Positions 9,560-19,575 are shown, counted from the first letter of the stretch. The stretch is DNA of 64,000 nucleotides from Coprobacter secundus (GCA_000803105.1 JTDA01000010.1:1-64000), one strand, 5' to 3'. Translations and numbers: made by a program. Notes: a model not told the origin generated them from the sequence alone.

Positions 9560-12151
9560 TTACTGAGCTTTTAAGGCATGATCTATTTGATGTATCACTA
9601 CCCGTGAGGAGGAGAGTATATTGGTCGCCGATTTTATATCGCTATTGTCTACTATATAATCCCGGGCAAGAACATTATATAAGGACCGGTCGGCTGTAAC
9701 GACCGATGCTTTCACTCCGGTATCGGTACACTCGATATTCAAGTCATTGCCGGTATTGCTATACAGGGTGACTTTATTGAATTTTCCTGACGGGGTACGG
9801 GATGCCGTCTCATAGGTCAGATTGCCGAAGGGTTTGCCTGAGACCGGTACCAGATTGTCCATAAAGTGGTATTTCAAGAAATTGAGAAGGTACAGGCATT
9901 TCGTCTTTTTCTTCGCGGGGTCAGTCTCGGCATTTATTTCTTCCCAAGTACAGAGGTCGGGGTCTTCGTCGAAGGCTTTTCGAAGCGCTTCGGCAGTGGG
10001 GACAAATACGGTATACCGGAAGTTGTTGAACGACTTCACAACGTATCCCAGCCCGGCAGAAGATTGCGTAACGCTCCGGTCGAAAACCGGTACGATGTCT
10101 TCATCGTCCTTGAAATAGGAAAAGACCGTACTGTTGCCTTCGCACAATTCAAAAAAGGCTTTGTACTCATCGTGTTCCTTGAGAACGGTATATACCGACT
10201 TGAAGGGGTCTTGCATGATATGGTCTATAAAGAAAGTGCGCCCGTTGTCGGACTCATAACGTGCCAATGAACCGTTGTCGAGATGCACGATTGTCGCCGG
10301 CTCTTGCCCGCTTTCCATATTACCGCCTCCGGCGAGTTGTATGGCATCGTTCGTACCATCGATTTTAACGACAGACCCTCCTTTTGTCATGGCATATTTC
10401 ATGCCTTCGTCTATATCGCCCGACAAGACGTCGTTTTCCTTGTCGGCTACAATGATGTGCATATCGAGCAAGTCGGACAAGCGGTTCCGTATCATATACA
10501 TTTCATCGGTTTCTTTTCCGATGGTCTTTATCTTGGCTCCTTTGTTTCCCAGGGCATCGCTTGCGTAGATATCGGCTCTCAACTGGTTGTTTTCGAGATA
10601 GAAATCCCATATTTGGCGGTCGGATGCCTCACCATTGGCCGCCAGCCCCCAGGATATGGGGTCACGATAATTTTTCATGGCCGCATCGGTAGGCACCAGA
10701 AGGTTGTACCGGTTCTCCATCGACCGCAAGAAATAGAAGAATTTCATTTCGGTGTCCTTGATGGCAACTTTCATCACTTGTGTCAAGGAACTTGCCATTG
10801 CAGAGCCGTACACGCTCTGGTAATCGATAGGCGGATATACTTTGTTGGTTACATATACGATACCGTTGCACCCCCAATAGCTACGCACGACATCGTTTCT
10901 GGAAACATTCATATCGAAACTGCTTTCGTCGGTCATGGTCTCCCATGTATGGGGCAAAGAAGCAGTAAAAGAGCGTTTTTGATGGTTTTTTATGAACAGT
11001 GCCAACAAATCAGTAGGGACATTTTCCCAAGAACCATACACGTCTTTCAAGTAGGCTCCTTGAGTACCGTTCATATAATTGTCCATCGCCTCATCGGTGG
11101 GGACAAACATAACTCCTATATCTGTCTTCGCTGAAGAGGGATAGGAATTGTCGGCAGGGTCGAAATAAAGCAGGCCATAATTTTCCATCGATTTCTCGTA
11201 CGGGTCTATGGCATTGGACTCGGTAAAATATTTCTTTATGAAAATAGAATCGGCGGGTATCGTCTTGTCCGGAGTCGTACCGTCGTAATAACTCCGTATC
11301 CGGGCTTCTATATCGGGGTCATAGTAGGGAGCACAGAAACGGCTCATCAAGGAAGAAAATATCCGTGTCTGGCTATCGTTTTCGATAATCTTATCCATAT
11401 TGTCGAGCGGTAGCAGAAGGTCTTCCATGATATGGATATAGCCGTTTTTACAAATGATATCGGCCTGTACGACTTTGGTGTCATTTATATATATATCACT
11501 GCCCAGAGTGAAAGTCTTGCCATTGGAAAAAACGGAAAAGTCATCGGAAGTAACCCCCAACGTGCTCATAAACGAGGGTGTAAAGTGTACGAGTGGAGCC
11601 GTACCGTTGTCGGAGAGGTAAAGCCCCTTGCCGGCAAATCTTTTCCAATATATGTTACCATTGAACAAATCTTCGTTGTCATAGAAAGGGACGTTATCGA
11701 TAAAAGTGTTGGATGAGTTGATTCTCATGGCCAGCCCCTCGCCCGATGAAGAGCTTGTAGAACCTACATTGGAAAGCATGTATGATAAGTAAGCCATATT
11801 TATCATACTGGAATTCATAATCATGCGTTTGAGCACCGGAGTAAGGTCGTCATATCCGGCCACTCCGTAAGAGTTGTTTTTGAAAAAACGTTCGAAGGCT
11901 TCGTCCCGTGCGGGAAGAAGGGTTTTACTCCCGGTACGGGAAAGGGTCTCCGTATACCCCATATCGTCGATTAGCCTTAAAAAGTACGTAAAATCGCCTT
12001 CACTTTTAAGATAATCGTAAATACTGGCATTCAAGTTGTCGGGTTCCCGGTCGTCGTATATGTAATCGTCCTTACAGGAAAAAAAGAACGGACTGCACAG
12101 TACCAGGCACAACAAAACGCATACAATTTTTTGATTAAATTTTATTGGCAT
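9560..12151 (-). CDS. Large multi-fasciclin lipoprotein, first gene of the operon
   Basis: 863 residues. Signal peptide with lipobox FFSC (about residue 26) followed by KDDYIYDD, so predicted to be lipid-anchored and surface exposed. I count four fasciclin-like units: about residues 40-255 (ends YIHIMEDLLLPLDN), 258-450 (FVPTDEAMDNYMNGTQ ... IVYVTNKVYPP), 460-660 (NRYNLLVPTDAAMKNY ... TFFIDHIMQDPF) and 665-863 (RYTVFVPTAEALRKAF ... VVIHQIDHALKAQ). The protein therefore looks like a string of binding or adhesion modules without a catalytic domain. It is promoter-proximal, divergent from the hybrid sensor gene, and 23 bases before SusC. Fasciclin proteins are known from many Bacteroidota SusCD loci, but a ligand is not established from sequence. 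Confidence 0.82.
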   Translation of the reverse strand: MPIKFNQKIVCVLLCLVLCSPFFFSCKDDYIYDDREPDNLNASIYDYLKSEGDFTYFLRLIDDMGYTETLSRTGSKTLLPARDEAFERFFKNNSYGVAGYDDLTPVLKRMIMNSSMINMAYLSYMLSNVGSTSSSSGEGLAMRINSSNTFIDNVPFYDNEDLFNGNIYWKRFAGKGLYLSDNGTAPLVHFTPSFMSTLGVTSDDFSVFSNGKTFTLGSDIYINDTKVVQADIICKNGYIHIMEDLLLPLDNMDKIIENDSQTRIFSSLMSRFCAPYYDPDIEARIRSYYDGTTPDKTIPADSIFIKKYFTESNAIDPYEKSMENYGLLYFDPADNSYPSSAKTDIGVMFVPTDEAMDNYMNGTQGAYLKDVYGSWENVPTDLLALFIKNHQKRSFTASLPHTWETMTDESSFDMNVSRNDVVRSYWGCNGIVYVTNKVYPPIDYQSVYGSAMASSLTQVMKVAIKDTEMKFFYFLRSMENRYNLLVPTDAAMKNYRDPISWGLAANGEASDRQIWDFYLENNQLRADIYASDALGNKGAKIKTIGKETDEMYMIRNRLSDLLDMHIIVADKENDVLSGDIDEGMKYAMTKGGSVVKIDGTNDAIQLAGGGNMESGQEPATIVHLDNGSLARYESDNGRTFFIDHIMQDPFKSVYTVLKEHDEYKAFFELCEGNSTVFSYFKDDEDIVPVFDRSVTQSSAGLGYVVKSFNNFRYTVFVPTAEALRKAFDEDPDLCTWEEINAETDPAKKKTKCLYLLNFLKYHFMDNLVPVSGKPFGNLTYETASRTPSGKFNKVTLYSNTGNDLNIECTDTGVKASVVTADRSLYNVLARDYIVDNSDIKSATNILSSSRVVIHQIDHALKAQ

Positions 12152-12208
12152 TGCTGAATTTATTTAGTATTAGAAATAGAATTATAAACTGTTATTTATT
12201 TACTTTAG

Positions 12209-12216
12209 CAAACTTA
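12209..12216 (-). promoter_or_regulatory. Candidate -7 promoter box for the fasciclin-SusCD operon
   Basis: TAAGTTTG on the minus strand matches the Bacteroidota -7 consensus TAnnTTTG. It lies 58 bases before the ATG at 12151, so the transcript would start near 12202 with a leader of about 50 bases. No clear TTTG-type -33 element is present at the usual spacing, consistent with an activator-dependent promoter. Confidence 0.4.
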
Positions 12217-12702
12217 TATCCGCATGTATCGATAAACTTATTGTGTTTCCATATCAGATTTTCATTCATTAAGAACTTGTCTAAATTTTCCATCCTATTT
12301 TAATATATGTTCTCTGAAAAGGTAAAAAATCCTTTATTTTTGTCAGATTCAAAAGTAGAAACTATTGGAGAAAGAAAAGAACGCTTTTTTTTCATATACT
12401 ATAACAAATGTTGCATTATCGGGAATTTGAAAATAAAGGAAAATCATTTTGACACATTTGTGACAGAAAGACATATTCTGTATATCGCCGGAGGCGGACT
12501 CCTTCTCTATATATTTACCAGGTTCTATGATTTCATGCCCTGCCGGATCCGACTATCTCCCTAAATAAGGTATTGTGCATGATACGAGGGAAATGAGTGA
12601 TTTATATGAAAATCGGAACCAGAGAAAGGCTCAAAGGGCAAAAATGCGACATTTGTTTTATTTTTATGCAAATTTCGGACAGTCTACTTTGACAACTTCT
12701 CA

Positions 12703-12710
12703 TATATTTG
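12703..12710 (+). promoter_or_regulatory. Candidate -7 promoter box for the hybrid two-component sensor
   Basis: TATATTTG matches TAnnTTTG exactly and ends 18 bases before the ATG at 12729, implying a very short leader. The only upstream TTTG (12688-12691) is too close for a regular -33 element. The box overlaps a possible TTG start at 12708, which supports choosing 12729 as the start codon. Confidence 0.4.
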
Positions 12711-12728
12711 CAACATACATTGACAACT

Positions 12729-15700
12729 ATGAAACAACACTTTTTGATTCTCCTTTTCTTCCTGAATGCATTTGCCGGACATCCGTTACAGATATCCGAA
12801 TTTTCAAGCAGGTACTACTTCACCCCGATAAAAGGTTTGTCGCATAATAACGTGAAGGCCATTGTGCAAGACCATGACGGATTTATATGGATAGGCACAC
12901 GTAACGGCCTCAACCGGTATGACGGGTATGAAGTAAAAATGTATAACTGCCATGACGAAACAACCGGAGCGGGCAACAACAATATATCGTCTCTCTTCGA
13001 GGATAGGGACCGGGACTTATGGATAGGGACAGACCGGGGTATATTTATCTACAATTCGAAGAATGACAGTTTTTCCCAATTTACGGTGGCTACGCCCAAC
13101 GGGGTAGTCATACAGGACTGGATAGCCCAAATCAAGCAAGATAACGAAAACAACATCTGGATTATCGTACCCAATCAGGGTGTCTTCAGATATAATAAAG
13201 AGAGCCATGAACTGAAACAGTTCTTGTTGTCGTCGATAAACAGCCATACGTACAAGCACCCGCAATGTCTTGCCATATTGAAATCGGGGGATATATGGGT
13301 GGGCACCAATAAAGACGGCATATATCTGTATAATGCACAAAGCCAGTCGTTCGAACAACACATCACCGACCGCAACGGGGTAAGTATAAAGGATGAGCTT
13401 ATTTATTGTATATGTGAATATAATGATTTTATCATTCTGGGGATACACGAAGGCAAACTCAAAAAATATGACCGCAAAACCAATACTTTCTCGGTAGTCA
13501 ACTGCCCAGACGTGCATTACAGCATCATACGCGACTTACAGGTCTTCAACCAGGAATTGTGGGTGGGAACCGAACAGGGTATTTTTGTCATCAACGAGGA
13601 ACAGGGGTATTTCAAAAACATACGTTACAATCCGATGTCACAGAACAGCTTGCCCGATAACAAGGTGTACAGCATGTACCAGGATCGTGAAGGGGGGATA
13701 TGGATAGGTTCCCGCTTCGAAGGGGCTTGTTATATTCCGACCCAGACGATAGAAATGGAGAGATACGAACCGAACATGTCGCCCCACTCCATCTGCGGGA
13801 GGGTGATACGAGACATGGCAGAGGATGAGAGCGGGAATATATGGATATGTACCGAGGATAACGGTATCGCCCTGTTTAACCAGAAGCAGGAGACTTTCCG
13901 GCAAATCATCCCCAGCGGAGGCATACAGCGAATACCGCAAGGAATCGTGATAGACCAAGACCGGGTATGGGTAGGGCTTTTTAAAAACGGTATTGATATA
14001 TATGACAGCAAGACTTTGAATGTACAACATTTGAGCCAGGAGGAACTGGGCATAGACGAGTCGAGCATATGGGCCATGCATCTGGACAAAAAAGGCCGTA
14101 TCTGGATAGGCAATGGCTGGGGGGTGTACTCGTCGAGCCGCGACAAGATACATTTCCAGCGGCACAACGAGTTCGGCTCGGTCTTCGTCCATGATATTTA
14201 TGAGGACTCCAAAGGATATATCTGGGTGTGTACTCTGGGAAGCGGAGTGTTCAAACTCAACCCCATGAACCAGGCTCTCGAACACTATACCGAATCGAAC
14301 AAGCCGGGCAGCCTCAGCAGCAACTCGGTAAGCAGCATCACCGAGGATGAAAAGGGTAACTTATGGTTCTCGACTGACCGAGGAGGGCTGTGCAAATACG
14401 ACGAGGCTACCAACAGTTTCAGGCACTGGAGAAAGCAGGACGGGTTACCGGACGATATGGTGTATAAAATCGTAGAGGACAATGACGGGAATTTATGGTT
14501 CGGGACGGAACATGGGCTGGTCAGATTCAACCCTCAGACGGAAGATATATATACTTTTACGGAAAAAGACGGCTTGCTCAACAATCAGTTCAACTACAAA
14601 TCGGCGATAAAAACCCGCTCAGGGAAATTGTTTTTCGGCAGTACCCGCGGCTTGATAGCCATATCTCCCAATAAGACTCATGAGAACAAAATAACACCTG
14701 TCGTATGTATCACCAAACTGAAAATATTCAATCAGGAAATCAACATCGATACCGATAATTCTCCTCTACAGTCGAACATCACTCACACCGACAAAATTGT
14801 ACTGAACCATGACCAGAACAGTATATCGTTAAATTTCAGCGCATTGCTGTTTTCTTCTTCCGGGACGAAGCGTTACAGATATAAATTGGATAACTTCGAT
14901 AAAGACTGGATTATATGCACCGACCATCCGAATGCATCATATACCAACTTGTCGCCAGGAACTTATACTTTTTTAGTGAGCACTACCGACAGTTTCGGTA
15001 ACTGGCTCGAAAACAGCACGGCTCTGGAAATCGTCATCGAGGCTCCTTGGTGGCGCTCAAATATTGCCAACACAATATATGTCCTTCTTGTATGCTGCGG
15101 TTTTGTGATTTTTATCGTATTATACAACCGCAAGCTGAAAAATCATTATGAGAAGCAACAGATACTGTACGAAAAGGAACACGAGAAGGAGTTGTATAAT
15201 GCCAAAATAGAATTTTTCACGGCTATCGCACACGAAATACGAACTCCTTGCATCCTCATCAACGGGCCGTTGGAGAACATACTGGAAAGTGAGGAGTCAC
15301 CGGATGTCATCAAAAAGAACCTGCCTATCATAGAACAGAACGTGAAACGCCTGCTCAACTTGATAGACCAATTACTGGATTTCCGTAAGGTAGATGAAAA
15401 CCGGTTTATCTTGAATTTCCGAAATACCAACCTAAACCAACTGCTGAATAATACGATATACCGGTTTGACCCTATGATAGAGCAGATGGGGAAAAAAATA
15501 GTCGTGGAAATATGCAAGGACAATCTGGTAGCTTATATAGACCCCGAGGCTTTTACCAAAATTATCAGCAACTTGCTTAACAACGCCATGAAATATTCTG
15601 AGAAATATATACGGGTGGAGCTTGTAGAGCAAGACGAAATTGCCGTCATCCGGGTTATCAACGACGGGACTCCTATCCCACCGGAGCTAAGCAAGAAAGT

Positions 15701-16778
15701 TTTCGAACCGTTTTTCAGAACCACCAAAGACTCAAAAATATCGGGAAGCGGTATCGGGCTGTCGCTCGCCCAGAAACTGGCTACTCTGAACCATGCCGAA
15801 CTGACGTTGGACGGTACGGCTCCTCTCACTACATTCTGCTTATCGGTTCCGATAAAGACTCATGCAACGGACGTTTACGAACCGGAAACAGGCCCGGAAA
15901 AGGAAAAACAGATACAGCCGATTATCGATGACGAACCGACCGTAAAAACAGCATCGACCCTTACCGTCTCCAAAGATACAGCCGAACCGGCTTCTCAAAA
16001 AGAATATACTATCCTCGTCGTAGAAGATGACCCGGATGTGATATCGTTCTTATCGGAACAGCTCAGGCAATACTTCAATGTATATACAGCGGAGAACGGG
16101 AAAGAGGCTCTGAAAATACTGGGGCAAGTATATATCGACATCATACTCAGCGATATGGTAATGCCTGAAATGGGCGGACTGGAACTGTGCAAAACCGTCA
16201 AATCCCAAGAAGACCTGGCTCAAATCCCTGTCGTGATGCTAACGGCAAAAACCGACATGGACAGTAAACTGGAAAGTCTCGAAATGGGTGCCGATGCTTA
16301 TATCGAAAAGCCGGTATCGTTTAAATACTTGCACAAACATCTCTTGATGTTGCTGAAAAACAGAGAGAAAGAGAAGAAAGCATTCTTGAATAAGCCTTTC
16401 TTCCCGATACAGAAGATGAAGGTAAACAAGAATGATGAAAAATTTCTTGAAAAGGTAATCGGTATCATCGAATCAAATATCACGAATCCGGACTTGAACG
16501 TACAATTCCTTGCCGATAACATGTGTATCAGCCGCTCAAGCCTGCACCGGAAAGTAACGCAGACCACTACCCTCTCTCCGGTAGAGTTTATCAAACTCAT
16601 ACGGTTGAAAAAAGCGGCTGCCCTCATTCAGGAAAGCGAGTACCAAATTGCAGAAATCTGCTTTATGGTCGGGATAAATTCGCCTTCGTATTTCAGCAAG
16701 ATGTTTTTCAACCAATTCGGTATTACTCCGAAGGAATTTTCCAAAAACAGCAGAGCCGAGAAAAACAAAAATATATAA
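12729..16778 (+). CDS. Hybrid two-component system sensor/regulator (HTCS) with AraC output
   Basis: 1349 residues; one polypeptide that senses a periplasmic glycan fragment and activates the neighbouring locus. Order: signal peptide (residues 1-17); two-component propeller repeats (e.g. GLSHNNVKAIVQDHDGFIW and many WIGT/GLNRYD-type blades) to about 690; Y_Y_Y domain about 695-770; transmembrane helix about 778-802; HisKA with phosphoacceptor His835 in AHEIRTP; HATPase with NLLNNAMKYSE and GSGIGLSLAQ; receiver domain with ILVVEDDPDV and phosphoacceptor Asp1142 in ILSDMVMPE; AraC HTH from about 1237 (CISRSSLHRKV ... SPSYFSKMFFNQFGITPKEF). All phosphorelay residues are present, so it should be active. 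Start 12729 gives a clean signal peptide. It is divergent from the fasciclin-SusCD operon, its likely target; the GH95 gene downstream may also be controlled by it. Confidence 0.96.
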   Translation: MKQHFLILLFFLNAFAGHPLQISEFSSRYYFTPIKGLSHNNVKAIVQDHDGFIWIGTRNGLNRYDGYEVKMYNCHDETTGAGNNNISSLFEDRDRDLWIGTDRGIFIYNSKNDSFSQFTVATPNGVVIQDWIAQIKQDNENNIWIIVPNQGVFRYNKESHELKQFLLSSINSHTYKHPQCLAILKSGDIWVGTNKDGIYLYNAQSQSFEQHITDRNGVSIKDELIYCICEYNDFIILGIHEGKLKKYDRKTNTFSVVNCPDVHYSIIRDLQVFNQELWVGTEQGIFVINEEQGYFKNIRYNPMSQNSLPDNKVYSMYQDREGGIWIGSRFEGACYIPTQTIEMERYEPNMSPHSICGRVIRDMAEDESGNIWICTEDNGIALFNQKQETFRQIIPSGGIQRIPQGIVIDQDRVWVGLFKNGIDIYDSKTLNVQHLSQEELGIDESSIWAMHLDKKGRIWIGNGWGVYSSSRDKIHFQRHNEFGSVFVHDIYEDSKGYIWVCTLGSGVFKLNPMNQALEHYTESNKPGSLSSNSVSSITEDEKGNLWFSTDRGGLCKYDEATNSFRHWRKQDGLPDDMVYKIVEDNDGNLWFGTEHGLVRFNPQTEDIYTFTEKDGLLNNQFNYKSAIKTRSGKLFFGSTRGLIAISPNKTHENKITPVVCITKLKIFNQEINIDTDNSPLQSNITHTDKIVLNHDQNSISLNFSALLFSSSGTKRYRYKLDNFDKDWIICTDHPNASYTNLSPGTYTFLVSTTDSFGNWLENSTALEIVIEAPWWRSNIANTIYVLLVCCGFVIFIVLYNRKLKNHYEKQQILYEKEHEKELYNAKIEFFTAIAHEIRTPCILINGPLENILESEESPDVIKKNLPIIEQNVKRLLNLIDQLLDFRKVDENRFILNFRNTNLNQLLNNTIYRFDPMIEQMGKKIVVEICKDNLVAYIDPEAFTKIISNLLNNAMKYSEKYIRVELVEQDEIAVIRVINDGTPIPPELSKKVFEPFFRTTKDSKISGSGIGLSLAQKLATLNHAELTLDGTAPLTTFCLSVPIKTHATDVYEPETGPEKEKQIQPIIDDEPTVKTASTLTVSKDTAEPASQKEYTILVVEDDPDVISFLSEQLRQYFNVYTAENGKEALKILGQVYIDIILSDMVMPEMGGLELCKTVKSQEDLAQIPVVMLTAKTDMDSKLESLEMGADAYIEKPVSFKYLHKHLLMLLKNREKEKKAFLNKPFFPIQKMKVNKNDEKFLEKVIGIIESNITNPDLNVQFLADNMCISRSSLHRKVTQTTTLSPVEFIKLIRLKKAAALIQESEYQIAEICFMVGINSPSYFSKMFFNQFGITPKEFSKNSRAEKNKNI

Positions 16779-16813
16779 ATAATGTAGCAAAAAATTGTAC
16801 AAATCAGCCAAAA

Positions 16814-16853
16814 ACCGGAGAAAAAATAATCTTTTAACAAGATTTTACCTCCG
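16814..16853 (+). terminator. Compound hairpin after the sensor gene, possible terminator
   Basis: Outer arms CCGGAG (16814-16819) and CTCCGG (16848-16853), inner arms AATCTT (16827-16832) and AAGATT (16838-16843). It begins 36 bases after the stop codon. There is no U-run after the right arm, so intrinsic termination is uncertain. Confidence 0.4.
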
Positions 16854-16980
16854 GAGAGAAGAGCGGTCATGAGACATATCTTGCGACAAGTGTGCTATTA
16901 TTTGTCATATGATGCTTCTTAGTTCCCCCTCATAAAGGGAAACTGAGGCATATAACGGCAAACACGCCAATCGGAATACG

Positions 16981-17032
16981 TCCCCGAAAGTGGAACAAGC
17001 GCTTCTTATCTTCCGGTATACTGATTCGGGGA
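16981..17032. repeat. Inverted repeat upstream of GH95
   Basis: Perfect 8-base arms TCCCCGAA (16981-16988) and TTCGGGGA (17025-17032) with a 36-base loop, followed by an AT-rich stretch. It could be a terminator relic, a leader structure of the GH95 transcript, or a protein-binding palindrome; the sequence does not decide. Confidence 0.4.
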
Positions 17033-17166
17033 ATATAAATTAATTATTTAATATTCAATACTTCATATATAAAACAAGAAAACGGGCAATCTTTTTGGAG
17101 ATGAGAAACGCACCCCAATAATGAAAAAGCAAAATGCGAATCAACAACCCTATCAAATATATAACA

Positions 17167-19575
17167 ATGAAACCAAACAAACTGACTCATTTTATCGTAA
17201 CGACAGTAGTAGGTACAGGCACATTGTGCTGCTGTACGCAACCGGCCGATGAGCTCTCTCTCTGGTATGAACAACCCGCGAACGAATGGATGCAAGCAAT
17301 GCCAATAGGCAACGGACGCTTGGGTGCCATGATATATGGAGGGATAGAGGAGGAAACCATCGCCCTGAATGAAATTACCTTGTGGTCGGGACAACCGGAC
17401 TCCACTCAAAACGACTTGTGCGGGCCTGAAAACCTGAAAAAGATACGGGAGCTATTTTTTCAGGGGAAAATCGAAGAGGGTAACCACTTGGGAACCCAGC
17501 ATCTTTCGGGAAAGGGAAAATCGTTCGGCACACACTTGCCTTTGGGTGATTTGAAAATAAAGTTCGAATACGACACGGAAACGACCGAGGAGTATACCCG
17601 AAGGTTGAACCTCAACGAGTCTGTCTCGACGGTCTCTTTCAAAAAGGGTAATACGCGATATTCAAGGGAGTATTTTTGCAGCCACCCCGACGAGGTTATC
17701 GCCATGCGTTTTACGGCAGACCAACCCGGGAAAATAACGACAACACTCTCCTTAGACTTGCTCAGGCAGGGAACCTCCGTTGCCAGCAAAAAAGGTCTGG
17801 TAACGGCCGGTATAGCTCTGTTCCCGAATTTGGGCCCGGGCGGCGTCAGCTTCAACGGCACTTTCAACGTGTACCCGAACGGCGGTGAAATCATCGTATC
17901 GGACTCTACTCTGACCATAAAAGGGGCTAACGAACTGGTTATCTTAGCCGACATCCGTACCAATTACCAGACAGAAGATTATCCCCAAATCTGCTTCGAG
18001 AACTTACAGGCCGCAGCAAACACCGGGTACCAATCTCTGAAACAACGACATATAGAAGATTACAAGAGCCTATTCGACCGTATGAAAATCTCGTTGGGTA
18101 CACCGACAGAGGATATAGCGACCGACAAGCGGTGGGCAAATGTAAAATCGGGTAAGGAGGATGTTTCGCTCGATGCTTTATTTTACCAATACGGACGTTA
18201 CATGCTTATCTCCAGTTCTCGTCCGGGTTGTCCTCTGCCTGCCAACTTACAAGGCATCTGGAACGATAATCTGGCTTGCAATATGCCCTGGACATGCGAC
18301 TACCATCTGGACATCAATATACAACAAAATTATTGGTCGGCCAATGTGGCAAACTTGCCTGAATGCAACCTGCCTCTGTTCGACTATATCGGGCAATTGG
18401 CCAAAGCCGGACATGAAACAGCCCGGAAAGTGTATGGCTGCAACGGATGGGTGGCACATACCGTCACCAATGCATGGGGATATACGGCTCCGGGAGGCGG
18501 TGTCGGCTGGGGGCTGAACGTAACGGCGGGTGCCTGGATAGCTACCCACTTGTGGAATCATTATCTATATACCAAGGATACGGATTACTTGCGTACTACG
18601 GGATATCCGCTATTGAAGAAAACGGCCGAGTTTTTTGTGGATTACATGGTGGAAGACCCGAATACGGGTTATCTGGTAACGGGTCCCAGCATCTCGCCGG
18701 AGAACTCGTTCAGATATAATAACGGCGACTGGTGCATGTCCATGATGCCGACCATCGACCGGGCTATCGTGTACGACATATATCAGGCTTGTATCGCATC
18801 GGCGGAAATATTGAATGTAGATGCAGACTTCAAAGAGCGTCTGGAACGAGACATCAAGAAGTTGCCCCCTCTGATGATAGGAAAAAGCGGGAAGGTACAA
18901 GAGTGGCTTATGGATGTGGAACGCAGTGATCCGAGCCACCGGCATTCGTCCCATCTGGTCGCCTTGTATCCTCTGGGGCAAATCTCTTATACTCAAACTC
19001 CCGAACTAATGGCTGCTTCGAGAAAATCGATAGAAAGCCAGTTGAACGCTCCGGGATGGGAGGATACGGAATGGAGCCGCGCGAACATGATAAACTTCTT
19101 TGCCCGAATGAAAGACGGGGCGAAGGCTTATGAATCGTTACTGGGTCTATACCGGGTCTTCTCCCGTGAGAACCTGATGACCGTATCTCCAGCCGGCATT
19201 GCGGGTGCGGAATCGGATATCTTCAGTTTCGATGCTAACGAAGCTGCCGTATCGGGAATGTCTGAAATGTTACTGCAAAGTTACGACGGGTTTATAGAGT
19301 TCTTGCCTGCCATACCGGACAGTTGGGATAAAGGCGAGGTGAAAGGAATCTGCGCCCAAGGCGGCCTTGTCATCGATATGAAATGGGCTCAAAAACGATT
19401 GTCGAATGCCGAAATCAAGGCTACCCGAGAGCATGTATTCCGGGTATATCTGCCTGAGAAATGGGGTGTGCCGGTACTTGAAATCAATGGAAAGAAAATT
19501 GATGCCAATGCCGATAAAGAGCTGTACGACATCACTTTGTCAAACGGTGACGTATTGTCGATAACATACAGGTAA
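17167..19575 (+). CDS. GH95-family glycosidase lipoprotein (alpha-L-fucosidase/alpha-L-galactosidase type)
   Basis: 802 residues. GH95 enzymes are inverting exo-enzymes, mostly alpha-1,2-L-fucosidases and some alpha-L-galactosidases. Start 17167 (MKPNKLTHFIV) gives a lipoprotein signal ending TLCC; a start at 17134 is possible but extends the signal. The N-terminal domain opens LWYEQPANEWMQAMPIGNGRLGAMIYGG, a hallmark of the family, then a linker and the (alpha/alpha)6 barrel with NLQGIWNDNLA and GPSISPEN (Glu512, the expected general acid). The motif aligned with the catalytic asparagine pair reads HLDIN (residues 380-384), with Asp382 where the first Asn is usual, and the distal base motif reads FSFDANEAA (Asp689) rather than IDGNFGG. 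The enzyme is therefore a divergent member and its sugar specificity is open. It is the only glycosidase next to the HTCS-SusCD locus. Confidence 0.88.
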   Translation: MKPNKLTHFIVTTVVGTGTLCCCTQPADELSLWYEQPANEWMQAMPIGNGRLGAMIYGGIEEETIALNEITLWSGQPDSTQNDLCGPENLKKIRELFFQGKIEEGNHLGTQHLSGKGKSFGTHLPLGDLKIKFEYDTETTEEYTRRLNLNESVSTVSFKKGNTRYSREYFCSHPDEVIAMRFTADQPGKITTTLSLDLLRQGTSVASKKGLVTAGIALFPNLGPGGVSFNGTFNVYPNGGEIIVSDSTLTIKGANELVILADIRTNYQTEDYPQICFENLQAAANTGYQSLKQRHIEDYKSLFDRMKISLGTPTEDIATDKRWANVKSGKEDVSLDALFYQYGRYMLISSSRPGCPLPANLQGIWNDNLACNMPWTCDYHLDINIQQNYWSANVANLPECNLPLFDYIGQLAKAGHETARKVYGCNGWVAHTVTNAWGYTAPGGGVGWGLNVTAGAWIATHLWNHYLYTKDTDYLRTTGYPLLKKTAEFFVDYMVEDPNTGYLVTGPSISPENSFRYNNGDWCMSMMPTIDRAIVYDIYQACIASAEILNVDADFKERLERDIKKLPPLMIGKSGKVQEWLMDVERSDPSHRHSSHLVALYPLGQISYTQTPELMAASRKSIESQLNAPGWEDTEWSRANMINFFARMKDGAKAYESLLGLYRVFSRENLMTVSPAGIAGAESDIFSFDANEAAVSGMSEMLLQSYDGFIEFLPAIPDSWDKGEVKGICAQGGLVIDMKWAQKRLSNAEIKATREHVFRVYLPEKWGVPVLEINGKKIDANADKELYDITLSNGDVLSITYR

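Larger units (their letters stand above)
12152..12728. other. Divergent intergenic region between the fasciclin-SusCD operon and the hybrid sensor gene
   Basis: About 580 AT-rich bases with no convincing gene. Short open frames here lack ribosome-binding sites and family resemblance. It holds the -7-like boxes listed at 12209 and 12703 and is the natural place for an operator bound by the AraC-type output domain of the adjacent hybrid sensor; I could not identify the operator. Confidence 0.6.
16779..17166. other. Intergenic region between the sensor and GH95 genes, with two inverted repeats
   Basis: About 390 bases without a gene. It contains a compound inverted repeat right after the sensor stop codon (16814-16853) and a second one at 16981-17032, followed by a very AT-rich stretch where the GH95 promoter could lie. 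No exact TAnnTTTG box was found there. Confidence 0.5.

Noticed and set aside
12335..12342. TATTTTTG, another match to TAnnTTTG
   Set aside because: Too far from any start codon and in AT-rich sequence where such matches occur by chance.
12307..12564. An 85-codon plus-strand frame upstream of the hybrid sensor
   Set aside because: No ribosome-binding site, low-complexity AT-rich coding, no recognisable domain.
16900..16960. Recurring CCCTC/GAGGG or TTCCC/GGGAA motifs in several intergenic regions (also near 21870, 42720, 49130, 56510)
   Set aside because: They may be hairpin arms but are too short and variable to call a repeat family by eye.
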